Made by a program: the position numbers and the translations under genes. Below the pieces are notes generated by a model. It saw only the letters and a list, made by a program, of their open reading frames with translations. It was not told where the DNA came from and did not search any database. Positions 53,025-64,000 of a stretch of DNA of 64,000 nucleotides are shown here, piece by piece (within the stretch, counting starts at the first letter, position 1; each line of letters starts with the position of its first letter). The DNA is taken from positions 2,733,001-2,797,000 of the forward strand of contig NC_087111.1 of NCBI RefSeq assembly GCF_963855985.1, in the 5' to 3' direction. The DNA comes from Ostrinia nubilalis. Taxonomy: Eukaryota > Arthropoda > Insecta > Lepidoptera > Crambidae.

Positions 53025-55131
53025 CAAATAAAGATTTTTTTAAAACTTTTAAAAAGAAGAGTCGGCAAAAGTTAGCTTCATCGTTTTAAATCTCATCATC
53101 TGGAAGCTTGGAATTCCATAAAGCAGTTTTCTTTCAATTTTAAAATATTTAAAGTTCCTTCATCAATCATTGGATGGAGGAACTAAGAACTCAGCGTCTA
53201 CTGTTTTCTTTTACGCTTTCCGCACAAAATCCTGGATTGTAACGTTGTCCAATATCACTATAGACTAATTTCTAAAGATTCCTTTAATGACTTTATGTTA
53301 CACTTACCTGCGTGTGAAGTTGTGAAATTAAAATCCAGAGAAGGAACTTGTTTAGCCATTTAAGTACACATCTAGGCTAAAAATTCATGGGGCGATTTCC
53401 GCCTGCGCCCATCCATAGAAGGCAAAGCCTAAAAATTGATAATTAAAAATGTATGTACACCGGTATTTAATAAACGATGTAGCCACTCAATTAACTCAAT
53501 CATCCAAATACTTGCCTAAGACAGATATATCGACAAAAAAAGCTTATTGTAAAATAAATCAGCTCGCACGGTCGCATATCCATTAGTCAACGTCATGAAC
53601 AGCCTGTTTTGAAATACAACCACATTGTGGACCGGCTGTCTGTCGGATGCATCGTTTAATATCAATCTATTAATGCCCTGTCTTGGAAGAAAAATTGGAG
53701 TTAAAACGAACGACGTTTGTAGTTTGAAGGAAATAAAGAAAGACTTCATATTTGGGAAATCGTTTTATTATAGGTAATATTCCAAAGTTTTAATATTGTT
53801 TTTACATGATTTGGTGACAAAGCACAATTACACAAAGCAAGTGTATAATTTCAGCATCGTAACTGTGAATTGAGACCAAATCTTTCAGAGTCCAACTCTA
53901 AATCCAGACGACTGAAGCATTCAGAAAGTGAATAATAATGACAAATATTTACAGGACGTATACGTTATAGGTACGGTACGCCTACATTCTGTTTAATAAA
54001 ACCTACGTAGCCAACTCTAAAGTACCTACTCAAATTTAAGTGAATTTGTCCCATGTTCGTCCGTCCAACTTTTAAGTTAAAATGAGTCCGTAATAAGAAT
54101 AAATAACTAGGCGAGACTCGGTTCAACTTGTCAGTTTGCATATTTAAGATGCAGAAGCTGTATTGTGAAGCTTCAGTTCTCTGAAAGTTTGGCCCATTTT
54201 TATCCACTGTGGAACAGAGGTGTATACGATCCGTTGTTTAAGATCATTTTATAATAATTTATTGCTTCTTAATAGAACATAACCAGTTTTTTTTTAAGAC
54301 AATGGTTCAATTTATTCGTCCTACTTTAAATGCAAGTGAGCTTACAGATAAATCCAAAGCGCTCACGTTGCCAATTTGAATTACATTTAATTTTAGTAAG
54401 TACTTAATCTATACTACAAGTATTTGATCGATTATATACTTACGACTATCTCTTAAGGGCTTGTAATTTATCGACTAAGTTGTCTGGTTAGCCATTTAAG
54501 TGTTTATTTACTAGCTGAGGTAACAAACGTAAAAAAATAACAATATTTTAAATTCTGATATTCTGTTAAATGGATAGGATAAAACTGTTCTTGTCATTTC
54601 AAAGATAACCCAACAAAGAATAGAAAATCTATTTGTAGTGAACTCATTACCCCACCCAATTTTGTAAGCCAAGCCTTATCTTAATAAAAAAAGTTGACCT
54701 AATAAGCACATAGAATTTTAATATTATCTACAAACTATTTTAGCATCTCAATTCTAAATTCTTTTAGCATCTACTGAACAAGAATTTCTAAACTCTGTAT
54801 ATTGAAAGATTATCGACTAAAATGGCCGCAAAGCGATCGTCAACTATGCCCATAATCTGTTCCTTAGCTAAGTATTTCCTAGCCTAGAGCCATGTTTATT
54901 ACCTTTGAGGGAAACGAAGTCGACCGATGGACACAGCTTTGAACTTGGAAGCTTTTTGAATCTATAGGAAGGCCATAAAATTGTCGAGTATAGAATAACT
55001 TCCAAGCCATAAGTCCTTAGACTCAATATTGCACATAATTAAATTATTTTCTGTATTGTGGAAGTTATTTGTGCGGCCATTTTGCTGAAAAAATCTTTAC
55101 TGAACACAACAACAAACAAACACATTTCTTA
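53025..55131. other. AT-rich stretch, nothing recognised
   Basis: Two minus-strand frames of 77 and 80 codons have no family features. No RNA gene or repeat supported. Confidence 0.45.
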
Positions 55132-55249
55132 GGCTGAGTTGCACCATTTTACTTTAACTTTGACAACCGTGAAAAATCTGTCAAACTCCATACAAAAAGC
55201 ACCGGTTATTGTTATTGTTATGGTTAAAATAAGGTGACACAACTCAGCC
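55132..55249. mobile_element. MITE family E, copy 1 (TTA duplication)
   Basis: Ends GGCTGAGTTGCACCATTTTA and AATAAGGTGACACAACTCAGCC, flanked by TTA on both sides. 118 bp, non-coding. Confidence 0.82.
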
Positions 55250-55368
55250 TTAATCTAAACATAACTTCGCTTGAAAATTCAACTGCCTCAAGTGAGTCTT
55301 GAATGGACGACTTTTCGCTTGCTCACTACTGCTGAGCTATGGAGACTTTGATAAACTTAGCAATATAA

Positions 55369-55474
55369 GGCTGAGTTGCACCACTTAACTTTAACGATAA
55401 CCGGTGTCTTTTGAATGGAGTTTGACAGATTTCTGACGTTTCTTAAAGTTAAAGTAAGATGGTGCAACCCAGCC
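55369..55474. mobile_element. MITE family E, copy 2 (TAA duplication)
   Basis: Ends GGCTGAGTTGCACCACTTAA and GTAAGATGGTGCAACCCAGCC, flanked by TAA. It lies 120 bp from copy 1. Confidence 0.82.
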
Positions 55475-56730
55475 TAAATGTTTTTGCTGCGTTATGTCAA
55501 TTCATTGGTAAGTTATAAGAGCTCACTATACATAGTTATCTCTTCTTTTCTTCTCTCATCAACAACCATTAGCTTGTAAATGCACTTGGGTATACTCTAC
55601 GAGATTGGCGCTGAAGAAGTCACCTTGAAAAAAAACAATCTTATATCCCTCAGGATTTTTATTTTTATAATCAAAATACAGACAAATTACTCAATATACT
55701 CCAGACAATAACAAACAACCATCTAACAACAAAGTCCTATGAAATCGAAAACAATTTTAAACTCCAAACCGGAGGGGCAATCAAAATACTGGCAAAGAAA
55801 ATTCACCCTTCGAATTCTGATAATAAACGTCGGAGAATACTCCTTGTGATTTGTGTGATTGGGGGCTTGATTCGGGCTAGGGTTATCTCCTTGGAATATA
55901 CTGTAAAATTATTTTTTGAAGTCAAAAGGCTTATTTATGCTTACTTGATTTTATTACTTAAGTATTTGAAAGGCTGTAACGAGTACATTCAATGTACTAA
56001 GTTACAGTCAATTGTCATTTTAATATAGATTGATGGAAAGCAATAAGGGCAGTTGTGCCACGACAGTAATCAACTACACTCACATCGTTACATAACCTAA
56101 ATACATAACCCATAGAACGTTTTATTATTTTCATGCACATTTTTTTTACATTTACTTCCAGTAGTATCGACTTTACATTGCTCAATGAGTTCATGAGAAT
56201 AATCTTTGAAACATTTTATTCAACTACTCTTTAATGCCGTATAAATTGATAAAGGGCGAAAGAAATGCCATCTAGGCGTTCGCTGCGTTTAACTCTTTGT
56301 AAACAAACAAGTTAGTTGTTTCAACTCATCAACTTGTAAAAAAAACATTCAATTTTAAATAAAAATTAGAGCACTCCATTCCTAGACAGATCCATTAACA
56401 TCCCAAAACGGCACGTCAAAATGCACTCAATGCTGACGACTATTTTCATATCAGCATTAAAATGGCGCGCGTTCGAATGTCAATTTTAATTAAATTCCCG
56501 CCAAAAACAGTGACAAAAAGAATCCGTTGTTTCATATTCGGATGAACCAATCAAAATCGGATGTGCCGAAAAAGGCGGCATGTGAAATCGCGTCGGGTAT
56601 TATTTGCGAGTATTTGGCAGGCCTGGATAAATTATTCATAATGGTGACCGATGGTGGCGAACGAGATTGCTACGATAGGAAGTTATTATTTTATTTGGAA
56701 AAGTATGTATTAATGTATTAAGTTTCTAAG
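55475..56730. other. AT-rich stretch with one E2F-like word
   Basis: ATTCCCGCCAAAA (56501-56513) is an E2F-like site next to a short frame starting at 56527, but there is no further promoter or splice evidence. Confidence 0.4.
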
Positions 56731-57221
56731 CTTAGATTAATAAAACCTAGATGGATAGTCTTCATACAAACGCTTCGTCAAGAGTGAGGCAAAAATCTTA
56801 TGTCATTAGTGTCAATTTTGTTGGGGAGTGTAGACAGTGAAGGCGATTTTCCCGAAAGTAGGGAAATTTTTAATACGTTTTTAATTATTTTATAATTAAC
56901 AAAAACAAAACGCATCATGTACTTACTTATTTATTGAATTCAAAGTACCTACCTAATAACAATAAGATAAATCGACTTAAAAGTCTCGATTTCATAAAAA
57001 AGGAAGTGTATTTGTACGTCGAACAATTGGGAAATAAAGGACATCATCCATTTTGGTCCAAAATCAAAAGTGCCGGGCAAAAAATAAAGTGCTGTATTCT
57101 GATAGAATACGTCCGCCTTAGCATTTATTACTAACTATGGCACCAAAGCTGTGGCACCACTGTGTATCGTAGTATTTGAGTTCTAAAAATATATGAAACG
57201 ACTGACTTTGATCTCAAATGT

Positions 57222-57500
57222 CGGCCGTTTGGTGTAGTGGTTCAGAACGGACTACTATGCCGAGAGGTCCCGGGTTCGATTCCCGGCCGGGCAGAAATTG
57301 AAATGATGAATTTTAATTTCTGTGACGGGTCTGGGTGTGACTATGTATAATATTTATGTATTTAAAAAAAAAAAAAAAAATGTATATAAGTAGTATATCC
57401 GTTAAGCTAGCACCCATAACACAAGCATTAAGTTGCTTACTTTGGGGCTAGCTGGCGCTGTGTGAAATTGTCCAAAGATTTATTATATTATTATTATTAT
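57222..57500 (+). mobile_element. SINE family 2, full length, inside foldback element
   Basis: Near-identical to 21689-21958 through GTTAAGCTAGCACCCATAAC and CTGTGTGAAATTGTCCAAAG, with an A tract internally and a TTA-rich tail. High similarity implies recent activity. Confidence 0.88.
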
Positions 57501-57579
57501 TATAAAAATACTACGACGTACAGTTGTGCTACAGCTTTGGTGTTATGACACCATGTGTATGGTGTTATGTTGGTAACAA

Positions 57580-58110
57580 ATGCTAAGGCGGACGTATTCT
57601 GTTAGAATACAGCACTTTTTTTTTATTGGCCGACATTTTTGGTTTTGTACAAAAAATGTATGAATCGTCGATGAATTTTAGATCTCAAATACTCGACGCA
57701 CAGTGGTGCTACAGCTTTGATGCCATAGTAACAAATGCTAAGGCGGACGTATTCTGTCAGAAGACAGCACTTTTTTTTATTGGCCGACACTTTTGATTTT
57801 GAACAAAAAATGTATGAATCGTCGATGAATTTTAGATCTCAAATACTCGACGCATAGTGGTGCTACAGCTTTGGTGCCATAGTAACAAATGCTAAGGCGG
57901 ACGTATTCTGTCAGAATACAGCACTTTTTTTTTTATTGACCGACACTTTTGATTTTGAACAAAAAATGTATGAATAGTCGATGACTTTTAGATCTCAAAT
58001 ACTCGACGCACAGTGGAGCTACGGCTTTGGTGCCATAGTAACAAATGCTAAAGCAGACGTATTCTGTCAGAATACAGCACTTTTTTTTGTTGGCCGGCAC
58101 TTTTGATTTT
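57580..58110 (-). repeat. ~155-bp tandem repeat, about 3.5 units
   Basis: Each unit has GGCGGACGTATTCTGT..GAATACAGCAC, a T tract, CACTTTTGATTTTGAACAAA, GTATGAATCGTCGATGA and GGTGCTACAGCTTTGGTGCC. GTATTCTGT/CAGAATAC is a short hairpin inside each unit. Confidence 0.85.
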
Positions 58111-58455
58111 GGACCAAAAATATATGAAACGTGGATGATGTCCTTTTCTTGTTACTGGTATCATTCCCGTATTTAATTTTTGAAAGCCAAATTCAAGCAA
58201 AATACGCGTCGAATTGTAGTACTTACTTATGAAATGTACCACTGGTCACTTTCTTTCGTTTTTCTGATGTATTTTAGACACCCTTTCACAGCTCAAACCG
58301 TTTAAATTAATTAAAATTCGTCGGACGTGTTTACCAATTTTTCACTTTGACAGTTCATGTGACGTTTACGGGTAAGCCGTGCCGGCTCCCTAAAAACTGC
58401 CTCACCTTTCGTGCACTGACTATCTATCTAGGTTTTATTAATCTAAGTTTCTAAG

Positions 58456-59325
58456 ATGATGCCATTCAAAATAACAAAGATTTTTCATTTTCATTACATA
58501 GTGCATTAAGTTCAAATTAACTTTTGTTTTGTAGTTATTCATTCAAGTAAATACAACAGTTGCGTTGTTCCTAAGCAGATATTTTTACCAACAGGACGGT
58601 TCTGGGTCCGTTTACTAAATCAATTCCAATCCAAATCCGTCCGTCAATATTGTCAACAATCTGTTTACGGTCAAAATATCCTCGGTTTTCGATATTTTCA
58701 CTTGTTCAATATTCTTCATAAGACAATATGAAAGTGGAAAAGCATGGACATCTCTCAATGGATCATCTCTATTCCGTTTCTTTTTGTTTTAAGCGTTGGA
58801 TGAAAACTGTCTTTAACATCGTTTCTTTCTCGTTCCTCAAAATACGCGCCTTTAACCCAAAATATGCGGATGAGCCGGTCTTAATCCGAAGGAGACGCCA
58901 CAGTAGAGCTAGAGCCATAACAACGCTTTATTGCTAGTTAGCAGATATGGCGACTCGTAAATCGGCCCGTTTTGGAGATATGCTTCCATCTTTGACCTGG
59001 CAGTAAATATACATCACAACAATTTGTATAGGTTTTCGTACTTTAGCATCGCAACAATGTGTACCTACTTATTATTATAGTGATAAAAAAATATGTTCAA
59101 GTTTCCAAACTTATTTAATAATGCGCGTTACAATTTAGGTACATATTTAAAATGGGTTCAAGTTGAGTCAAAATAAACTGGAGTACAGACAGTAATATTT
59201 ACTTATGTTAAGCACTTTGATTTCATTTAAGGAACGAGGCTTAAGGTTTTTAGAGGGTACCTAAATATTGTAACATTTTATAGTGTTTCATTGACTTATT
59301 AATGACCACTTTATTATTCCTAATA
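58456..59325. other. AT-rich stretch, nothing recognised
   Basis: No supported feature. Confidence 0.45.
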
Positions 59326-60285
59326 GTACGAGAGCCCACGACCAAAACCATGTCTCATAGCAATACGGCAAAAACCCTATAAAATCGTTAGATTGTATGA
59401 TTATGAACCCGACTAGGTGTGTAGTAACGGTCGAAAGTGTAGCAACTGCGTGGGAGGCCATTTCTGCTGTGTCAAAAAAAAAAGACAGTCGGTATTATAG
59501 CAATACGTCTGATAGTGAAAATGTACATAGATTTTATAATTGTATTACGAAAAAGTTTGTTTTCAGACGTTTTTCGCGTAGCATATAGCCTGAGCGCATT
59601 TTTGAAAATGTCAACAAATTTAGCCGACCTGTATCATAGCAATACGGATAAATTTTTTTTTCAACTTTTCGTATTGCTGCCATGATTACCAAAAACCTGT
59701 TTTCAGACACTTTAAGTGTATCAAAAAGTTGTATGATAGAGAAGGTGCTACACTTAATTTGTCTGATATAAATTTTTTGCACATGTGGACAACTTATTTT
59801 ATCATGTCCAACAATTTTCAGACATATTGCTATGATACCGATCGGTAAAATTTGTTAACATTTTCAAAACGGTCTCAAAATTTAATGCGTTCACATTTCC
59901 GTCTGAAAATTGTTTTGTTCGCATCAAATAACCAAAATTTACTAATAAAAAAGATTTTCAGACGTATTGCTATGAGACATTTTTTTTGTCTCATTTTTAA
60001 TTTTTTTAAGTGATTTTACGGGTTTGCGCTACGCCACTAACGTCTGAAAATAATGTTTCCGGTATCTCAGAACTATCATTCAACTACAGTCTGCAAATCA
60101 GACATATTGCTATGATGCAGTTCGGTAAAATTCTTTGACAATTTTGAAAATTCGGTCAGATCAAACGCTACGCGGAAAATGTCTGATATTGGTATTTTCG
60201 AGTTCAGGATAATCGTATCTATCGATTTGATGCGGTTTTGGCCGTATTGCTATGAGACAAAAATTTTGGTCGTGGGCTCTCGTAC
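59326..60285. mobile_element. TIR element with ~10 copies of AGCAATACGTCTGA-type motif
   Basis: Ends GTACGAGAGCCCACGACCAA / TTGGTCGTGGGCTCTCGTAC are flanked by TA, and TCTCATAGCAATACGGC follows each end. Inside, TATAGCAATACGTCTGATAG, TCATAGCAATACGGATAAA, TTCAGACATATTGCTATGAT, TTCAGACGTATTGCTATGAG and further variants recur in both orientations. CGGTAAAATTT..GACAATTTT and AATTTTACCGA words accompany them. No transposase frame. Confidence 0.8.
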
Positions 60286-60896
60286 TATAAGACATAAACA
60301 CGTCACGAGCTCTCTATATTACTGTTTTTCTTTAAAAAGCATAAAAAAGTGTGTTTTCGACACACCAGTCGTTAATTTAAGACAGTCACGTGATATATTA
60401 CCCCCAACCATTTGTCAGCCATATTGACGCTCCACTGACATTTACGGTTTTCCCGCCAAATTTATAGGCAGTTTATGTTTTTTGTCCGCTCTACGCGTGA
60501 CAAAGGAAAACGTCTGTGGAGCTTCATTCTTTTGTTTTATTTTTTATTGCAGCATGCAAGCTTGAGTTAGGCATTTAAAAGAAGTTTTTTTCTTTTATAG
60601 ATTTACAGCCTGATACTTATCAAATTGTGCCATAAATAATAAAAAGGAGGATTTATTTTTTGCTAAATGTGTAGTTTTATTAGCACCAGAAACAATAAAA
60701 CCTCAATTCAATGATAAGGAAATTTCCTATTATCCTAAATCCATTTCTCGGTTCCGCCTCCTCAGATCCATATCAATCATTTCAAGGTCAACGCCCTTTT
60801 TATTCAGCGAGTGCCATTTGATCTGGAACGTAAATTCTCTAGTTTATTGGCTGCTCAAAATAGAAATATTTGATATTTTGATCCAGTTTATTTATC
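60286..60896. other. Mixed stretch with E2F/E-box-like words
   Basis: GTCACGTGATATA (60385) and TTTTCCCGCCAAA (60447) are E-box- and E2F-like. No initiator/DPE pair or exon was found, so no promoter is called. Confidence 0.35.
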
Positions 60897-61085
60897 GGCC
60901 ACCTGGCATTTCCTAGTGGTTGGAGTTTCCGTCTACTGTGTTAGAGATCGCGGGTTCAATCCCCGTACAATACAAAATTTCATCATCATGTGCATAACAT
61001 ATTATTATCTGCTGTGTGTTTTGGTATAGCATAGGAATAGGTGTAAAATGACCAAGGATATTTATCATCATCATCATTTAATGTA
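60897..61085 (+). mobile_element. SINE family 2, diverged copy
   Basis: CTGGCATTTCCTAGTGGTTG (A-box region), GATCGCGGGTTCAATCCCCG (B-box), GTAAAATGACCAAGGATATT and a TCATCATCATC tail. Confidence 0.65.
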
Positions 61086-61104
61086 ATAAATGTGTCTTTC
61101 TTTC

Positions 61105-61230
61105 TTTCATTTCAGCCTCAGGACGTCCTCTGCTGATCATATTAGGCCACCCCCAATGATTTCCAGATAGAAGCGGCCTACATCTAGCGTGGGCCGTCCA
61201 CATGATGGACAAATGACCTTATAAAACTAG
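61105..61230 (-). mobile_element. RTE LINE 3' fragment
   Basis: TTTCAGCCTCAGGACGTCCT, CCACCCCCAATGATTTCCAG, CGTGGGCCGTCCACATGATG. Minus-strand LINE end with the QQW and RPP segments decayed. Confidence 0.75.
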
Positions 61231-61255
61231 CAGAAGGATATTTCTAACTTATCAT

Positions 61256-61479
61256 CTACACTAATATTATAAAGAGGAAAACTTTGTTTGTATGTTTGTT
61301 TAGTTGTAATGAATAGGCTAAAAAACTACTGGACCGTTTTTAAAAATTCTTTCACCATTCGAAAGCTACATTATCCACGAGTAACATAGGCTAAATTTTA
61401 TTTTGGAAAAAAAAAGGGGTTCCGTAAATTGTGTAGATAATGTAGTCCACGCGCGCGAAGCCGTGGGCGGAAAGCTAGT
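61256..61479 (+). mobile_element. Helitron-like element
   Basis: Starts CTACACTAATATTATAAAGA and ends CGCGCGAAGCCGTGGGCGGA then AAGCTAGT. Confidence 0.8.
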
Positions 61480-61894
61480 TAAATATAATTAGGCTACAAA
61501 AAAACTCAGGCACGAAAATCAAAGTGCATCTTTTGAGATATTAAACACGAATGAAAGTACTTACAGCTTAAATACAGCAAACTTAAAACTTAACATGTTC
61601 GTCGCCATAATAAAATAACTGCAAAACTTAGCAATTGCATGTCCATCTCAGAAAATAAGTTTCTCTAACGGAAATTATATTTCCAAGTTAAGGCGGGATG
61701 TAGATGGCGCTAGCTTCTCATTTCCTATCGCACACTTCGTTTGAATTTGGAAGCCTTTCTTTTTCTTTTTCATCTAGATAAAAAATGTGAATAATTGTCA
61801 AATAATGCAGAAGTTTATACTAAGTCTCGGAAAAAACAATAGAGAAAATATGAACTGACTGAAAAAACTGAAAGTCGTATTATTTTATTTATTA
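61480..61894. other. AT-rich stretch, nothing recognised
   Basis: No supported feature. Confidence 0.45.
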
Positions 61895-62045
61895 ACTAGC
61901 TGACTCGGCTAACTTCGTACCGCCTATATTAAGAAAACACGTAGGATTCTAATGGTGAAAGAATTTTTCAAATTGGTCCAGTAGTTTCAGAGCCTATTCA
62001 ATACAAACAAACAAAGCTTTTCTCTTTTTATTATTATTAGTGTTG
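61895..62045 (-). mobile_element. Helitron-like element, truncated
   Basis: Minus strand: AACTTTGTTTGTTTGTATTG-like start, CTACTGGACCAATTTGAAAA and the AGCTAGTTAATAAATAA end. The body is shortened. Confidence 0.65.
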
Positions 62046-62372
62046 ATTTATGAAATATTTTTTTTATTTTCGTAATTCTAATAGGAATACATGAAGAATG
62101 CTAATAAATAACTAGTTTTCTCCTTCTATGGAAGTGCTTAACAAAAATATCACGAAGTCTAATCTTAAGAAAATGGGACGCCATTATGGGCTAGCGTTCG
62201 CCATGAAAAGGCAATCCATCTTCATTTTGACTGTAAACTTTCCCAATAAATAATTAGAACGCCATTACGGAAATGGAAAGATGGGGCAAAAGTTTTTTAT
62301 GTCAAAGTAATTAGTGAGGAACGAACAAAGAAATGTTAACTCGCATTTATAATGTTAATGATAATATTCGTT

Positions 62373-62505
62373 CGTTCGTTTCAGCCGAAAGACGTCCACT
62401 GCTGGACAAAGGCCTCCCAAGGATTTCCACAAAGACCGGTCCTGCGCCGCTCGCATCCAGGCGCCTCCCGCGACCTTCACCAGATCGTCGGTCCACCGGT
62501 CGTCG
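62373..62505 (-). mobile_element. RTE LINE 3' end
   Basis: GTTCGTTCGTTTCAGCCGAA (tail and stop region) followed by GACGTCCACTGCTGGACAAA, CCGGTCCTGCGCCGCTCGCA and CGACCTTCACCAGATCGTCG. Confidence 0.85.
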
Positions 62506-62564
62506 GTAATGATAGTATAGGTTTTCTTATTGTTCTACTGCCCTATCTACACTGATCTATCATC

Positions 62565-62685
62565 ATCATTTCAGCCACAGGACGTCCACTGCGAAACATA
62601 GATCTCCCCCAATGACTTCCATAGCGGCCTGCATCCAGCGCCTTCCTGCTAACTTTATGAGGTCGTCAGTCCACCTTATCATTAT
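62565..62685 (-). mobile_element. RTE LINE 3' end, second subfamily
   Basis: ATCATCATTTCAGCCACAGG, CCCCCAATGACTTCCATAGC and TATGAGGTCGTCAGTCCACC. It has the ATG tail type, unlike the CGAA-tail copy beside it. Confidence 0.82.
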
Positions 62686-62696
62686 AAATTGAGGTA

Positions 62697-62906
62697 TCAT
62701 TATAAAGCTGAAGATTTTCTTTTTTCGAACTACTGGTCCGACTTGAAAAAAAAATAAGATGGATGGCCCATTCATCGAGGAAAGCTTTAGTTTACATAAC
62801 ATCACCCTACAGCCAATAGGTGCGGAGCAGTAAAGAAAAATGTTGCAAAAACGGGAAACATTATTCAAACTATTTTCACGCGTACGAAGTCGCGGGCACA
62901 GCTAGT
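62697..62906 (+). mobile_element. Helitron-like element
   Basis: CATTATAAAGCTGAAGATTT start and TCACGCGTACGAAGTCGCGG..GCACAGCTAGT end, same subfamily as 13007-13232. Confidence 0.78.
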
Positions 62907-63747
62907 GATACCTAATACGTTTTCTTATTGTTCTACTGCCCTATTTCCCAATAAAAGTTTATGCAAAATATAAACAACGCAAGCCAAACAAACCAAGAGA
63001 GAAATCGTTTTTAACATCGCAATATCAACAATAGCAAAGTTTATAAAGTTTTGCTCGGATTCCCAGGAACTCCTTTCATAGCTTCGCTTCATATTTCCTT
63101 ATATCAATAAGGTGGAACGCAGACGAAGACCCTTTTGTGGTGCACAGGAACTTATTAGCGATTTTAATACACTAGGTACCTTTTGCCCGAGGCTTTGCCT
63201 GCGCGGAATTCACTGTTACAGAAAGGCTTTTCCACTATTTGAAATAGGTATTCCCTGTATAATTTAAAATTTCTGTGTCACCCCTTGGAAGAAGTAGCGT
63301 ATTATTCCTTTTCTGCTTAGGAAAAACGTTTTCCTATGCAAATTGGTTTAGAGTAATGAATGATACACTATTATCAATCTGTTTCTGCCAACAACAACCC
63401 ACCTGTCGAATAAAACAACGTATTTTTATCACTAATTGGGTACTAGAATCCAAGTGTTTTCTTCAAGGTAACCTGCGAAAATACAATCTGGTTTTAGACC
63501 TAGATTCGTTCAGTTCCCACTCACAAGTGGCTAAATAAACAAAGCTATTTACGTTTGCGTAGACCTTTATATTCTCCAATAAAGGATCCGCTGGAGGGAT
63601 GGTCAGCAGAAAACAAAGAAAAAACACGGCCATAAAGCCATCGGTTCAATAGGGCGCGAGCGTCAACGGAAAACGCTGTAGCGGCGAGCGCTATTATGTG
63701 CTGGCGGTCACAGAATACTACAGATACAGAGGGTTGGATACGGTATC
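62907..63747. other. AT-rich stretch with a GC-richer patch, nothing recognised
   Basis: 63585-63720 is GC-richer (GGGCGCGAGCGTCAACGG, TAGCGGCGAGCGC) but gives only a 17-codon frame. A Helitron-end scrap GCCCGAGGCTTTGCCTGCGC is at 63186. Confidence 0.35.
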
Positions 63748-63850
63748 AATATCATCATCATTTCAGGGACGTCCAGAGCTGAACATGAACATGGGCCTCC
63801 TTGAAATCTTCATGAGGTCGTCTGTACACTTTGTAGGTGTAAGTCCCACC
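63748..63850 (-). mobile_element. RTE LINE 3' fragment, decayed
   Basis: ATCATCATCATTTCAGGGAC, then CATGGGCCTCCTTGAAATC and TCATGAGGTCGTCTGTACAC. Confidence 0.65.
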
Positions 63851-64000
63851 TGCGCTTTGCGATAATACACGGAAGTGTTATTTTTGCGTATAATAAGCAC
63901 TACCATTTTAAACTTATAACCCAAAATTCTTCTCAGCACTTTAACTGGCGATATAGGTACTGAGAACTTTGTTTATTTATTTCTTTATTAATTTAGAGTA

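Larger units (their letters stand above)
56731..58447. mobile_element. Foldback/Galileo-like TIR element with satellite arms
   Basis: Outer inverted repeats CTTAGATTAATAAAACCTAG / CTAGGTTTTATTAATCTAAG are flanked by an 8-bp duplication TTTCTAAG (56723-56730, 58448-58455). The right half holds about four tandem copies of a ~155-bp unit (CTAAGGCGGACGTATTCTGT, TTTAGATCTCAAATACTCGA). One diverged unit lies in reverse on the left (57040-57215), so the interior can fold back. A family 2 SINE sits between. No transposase frame. Architecture and 8-bp duplication recall P-superfamily Galileo or Foldback elements. Confidence 0.75.

Noticed and set aside
60370..60560. Second promoter near the TTTTCCCGCCAAA and CACGTG words
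   Set aside because: No initiator/DPE or TATA pair, no exon or donor nearby; isolated motifs are too common to call.

Overview
The window looks like non-coding, repeat-packed nuclear DNA from a moth or butterfly (Lepidoptera). This rests on the repeat vocabulary: RTE-type LINE 3' ends with ATG/TGA-rich or CGAA tails, Helitrons ending in CTAGT after a GC hairpin, tRNA-headed SINEs, and many TIR MITEs. No complete host protein-coding gene is visible, and most open frames are LINE scraps, minisatellite translations or chance frames in AT-rich DNA. All calls are by eye; no database was searched.

Layout. 1-7600: AT-rich DNA with scattered MITEs, a Helitron, a SINE and RTE scraps. 7997-12094: a complete LTR element (247-bp LTRs read as identical, 4-bp target duplication) with no gag-pol. 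It carries GC-rich exon-like DNA in antisense and a 33-bp minisatellite. 12180-16015: Helitrons, a textbook hAT MITE with 8-bp target duplication, and other TIR elements. 16448-16700: the one good host-gene signal, a minus-strand TATA-less promoter (TCAGT initiator plus perfectly spaced GGACGT DPE) followed by a non-coding exon and a GTAAGT donor. If real, the left 16 kb is first-intron or intergenic DNA of that gene. 17700-32600: nested SINEs, Helitrons, MITEs and LINE 3' ends. 32633-40898: a giant inverted repeat with ~3.25-kb arms, almost identical, around a 1.76-kb spacer. Each arm holds a 203-codon frame resembling the C-terminal zinc-knuckle plus PD-(D/E)XK-like region of a retroelement protein. 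43480-44060: a LINE C-terminus. 44814-50306: a second complete LTR element (529-bp LTRs read as identical, TTTG duplication), also without gag-pol. Its terminal signals match the first element, and it carries its own minisatellite and a coding-like Ser/Lys-rich stretch. 50340-60290: a SINE split by a MITE, and several large TIR elements built from dispersed or tandem motif arrays, including one with Foldback/Galileo-like architecture. 60890-63860: SINE, Helitron and RTE remnants.

The most interesting items are the pair of LTR elements with shared termini but different non-retroviral cargo, the giant near-perfect inverted repeat with breakpoints in repeats, the motif-array TIR elements, and the DPE promoter. 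Nothing here forms an operon or pathway.
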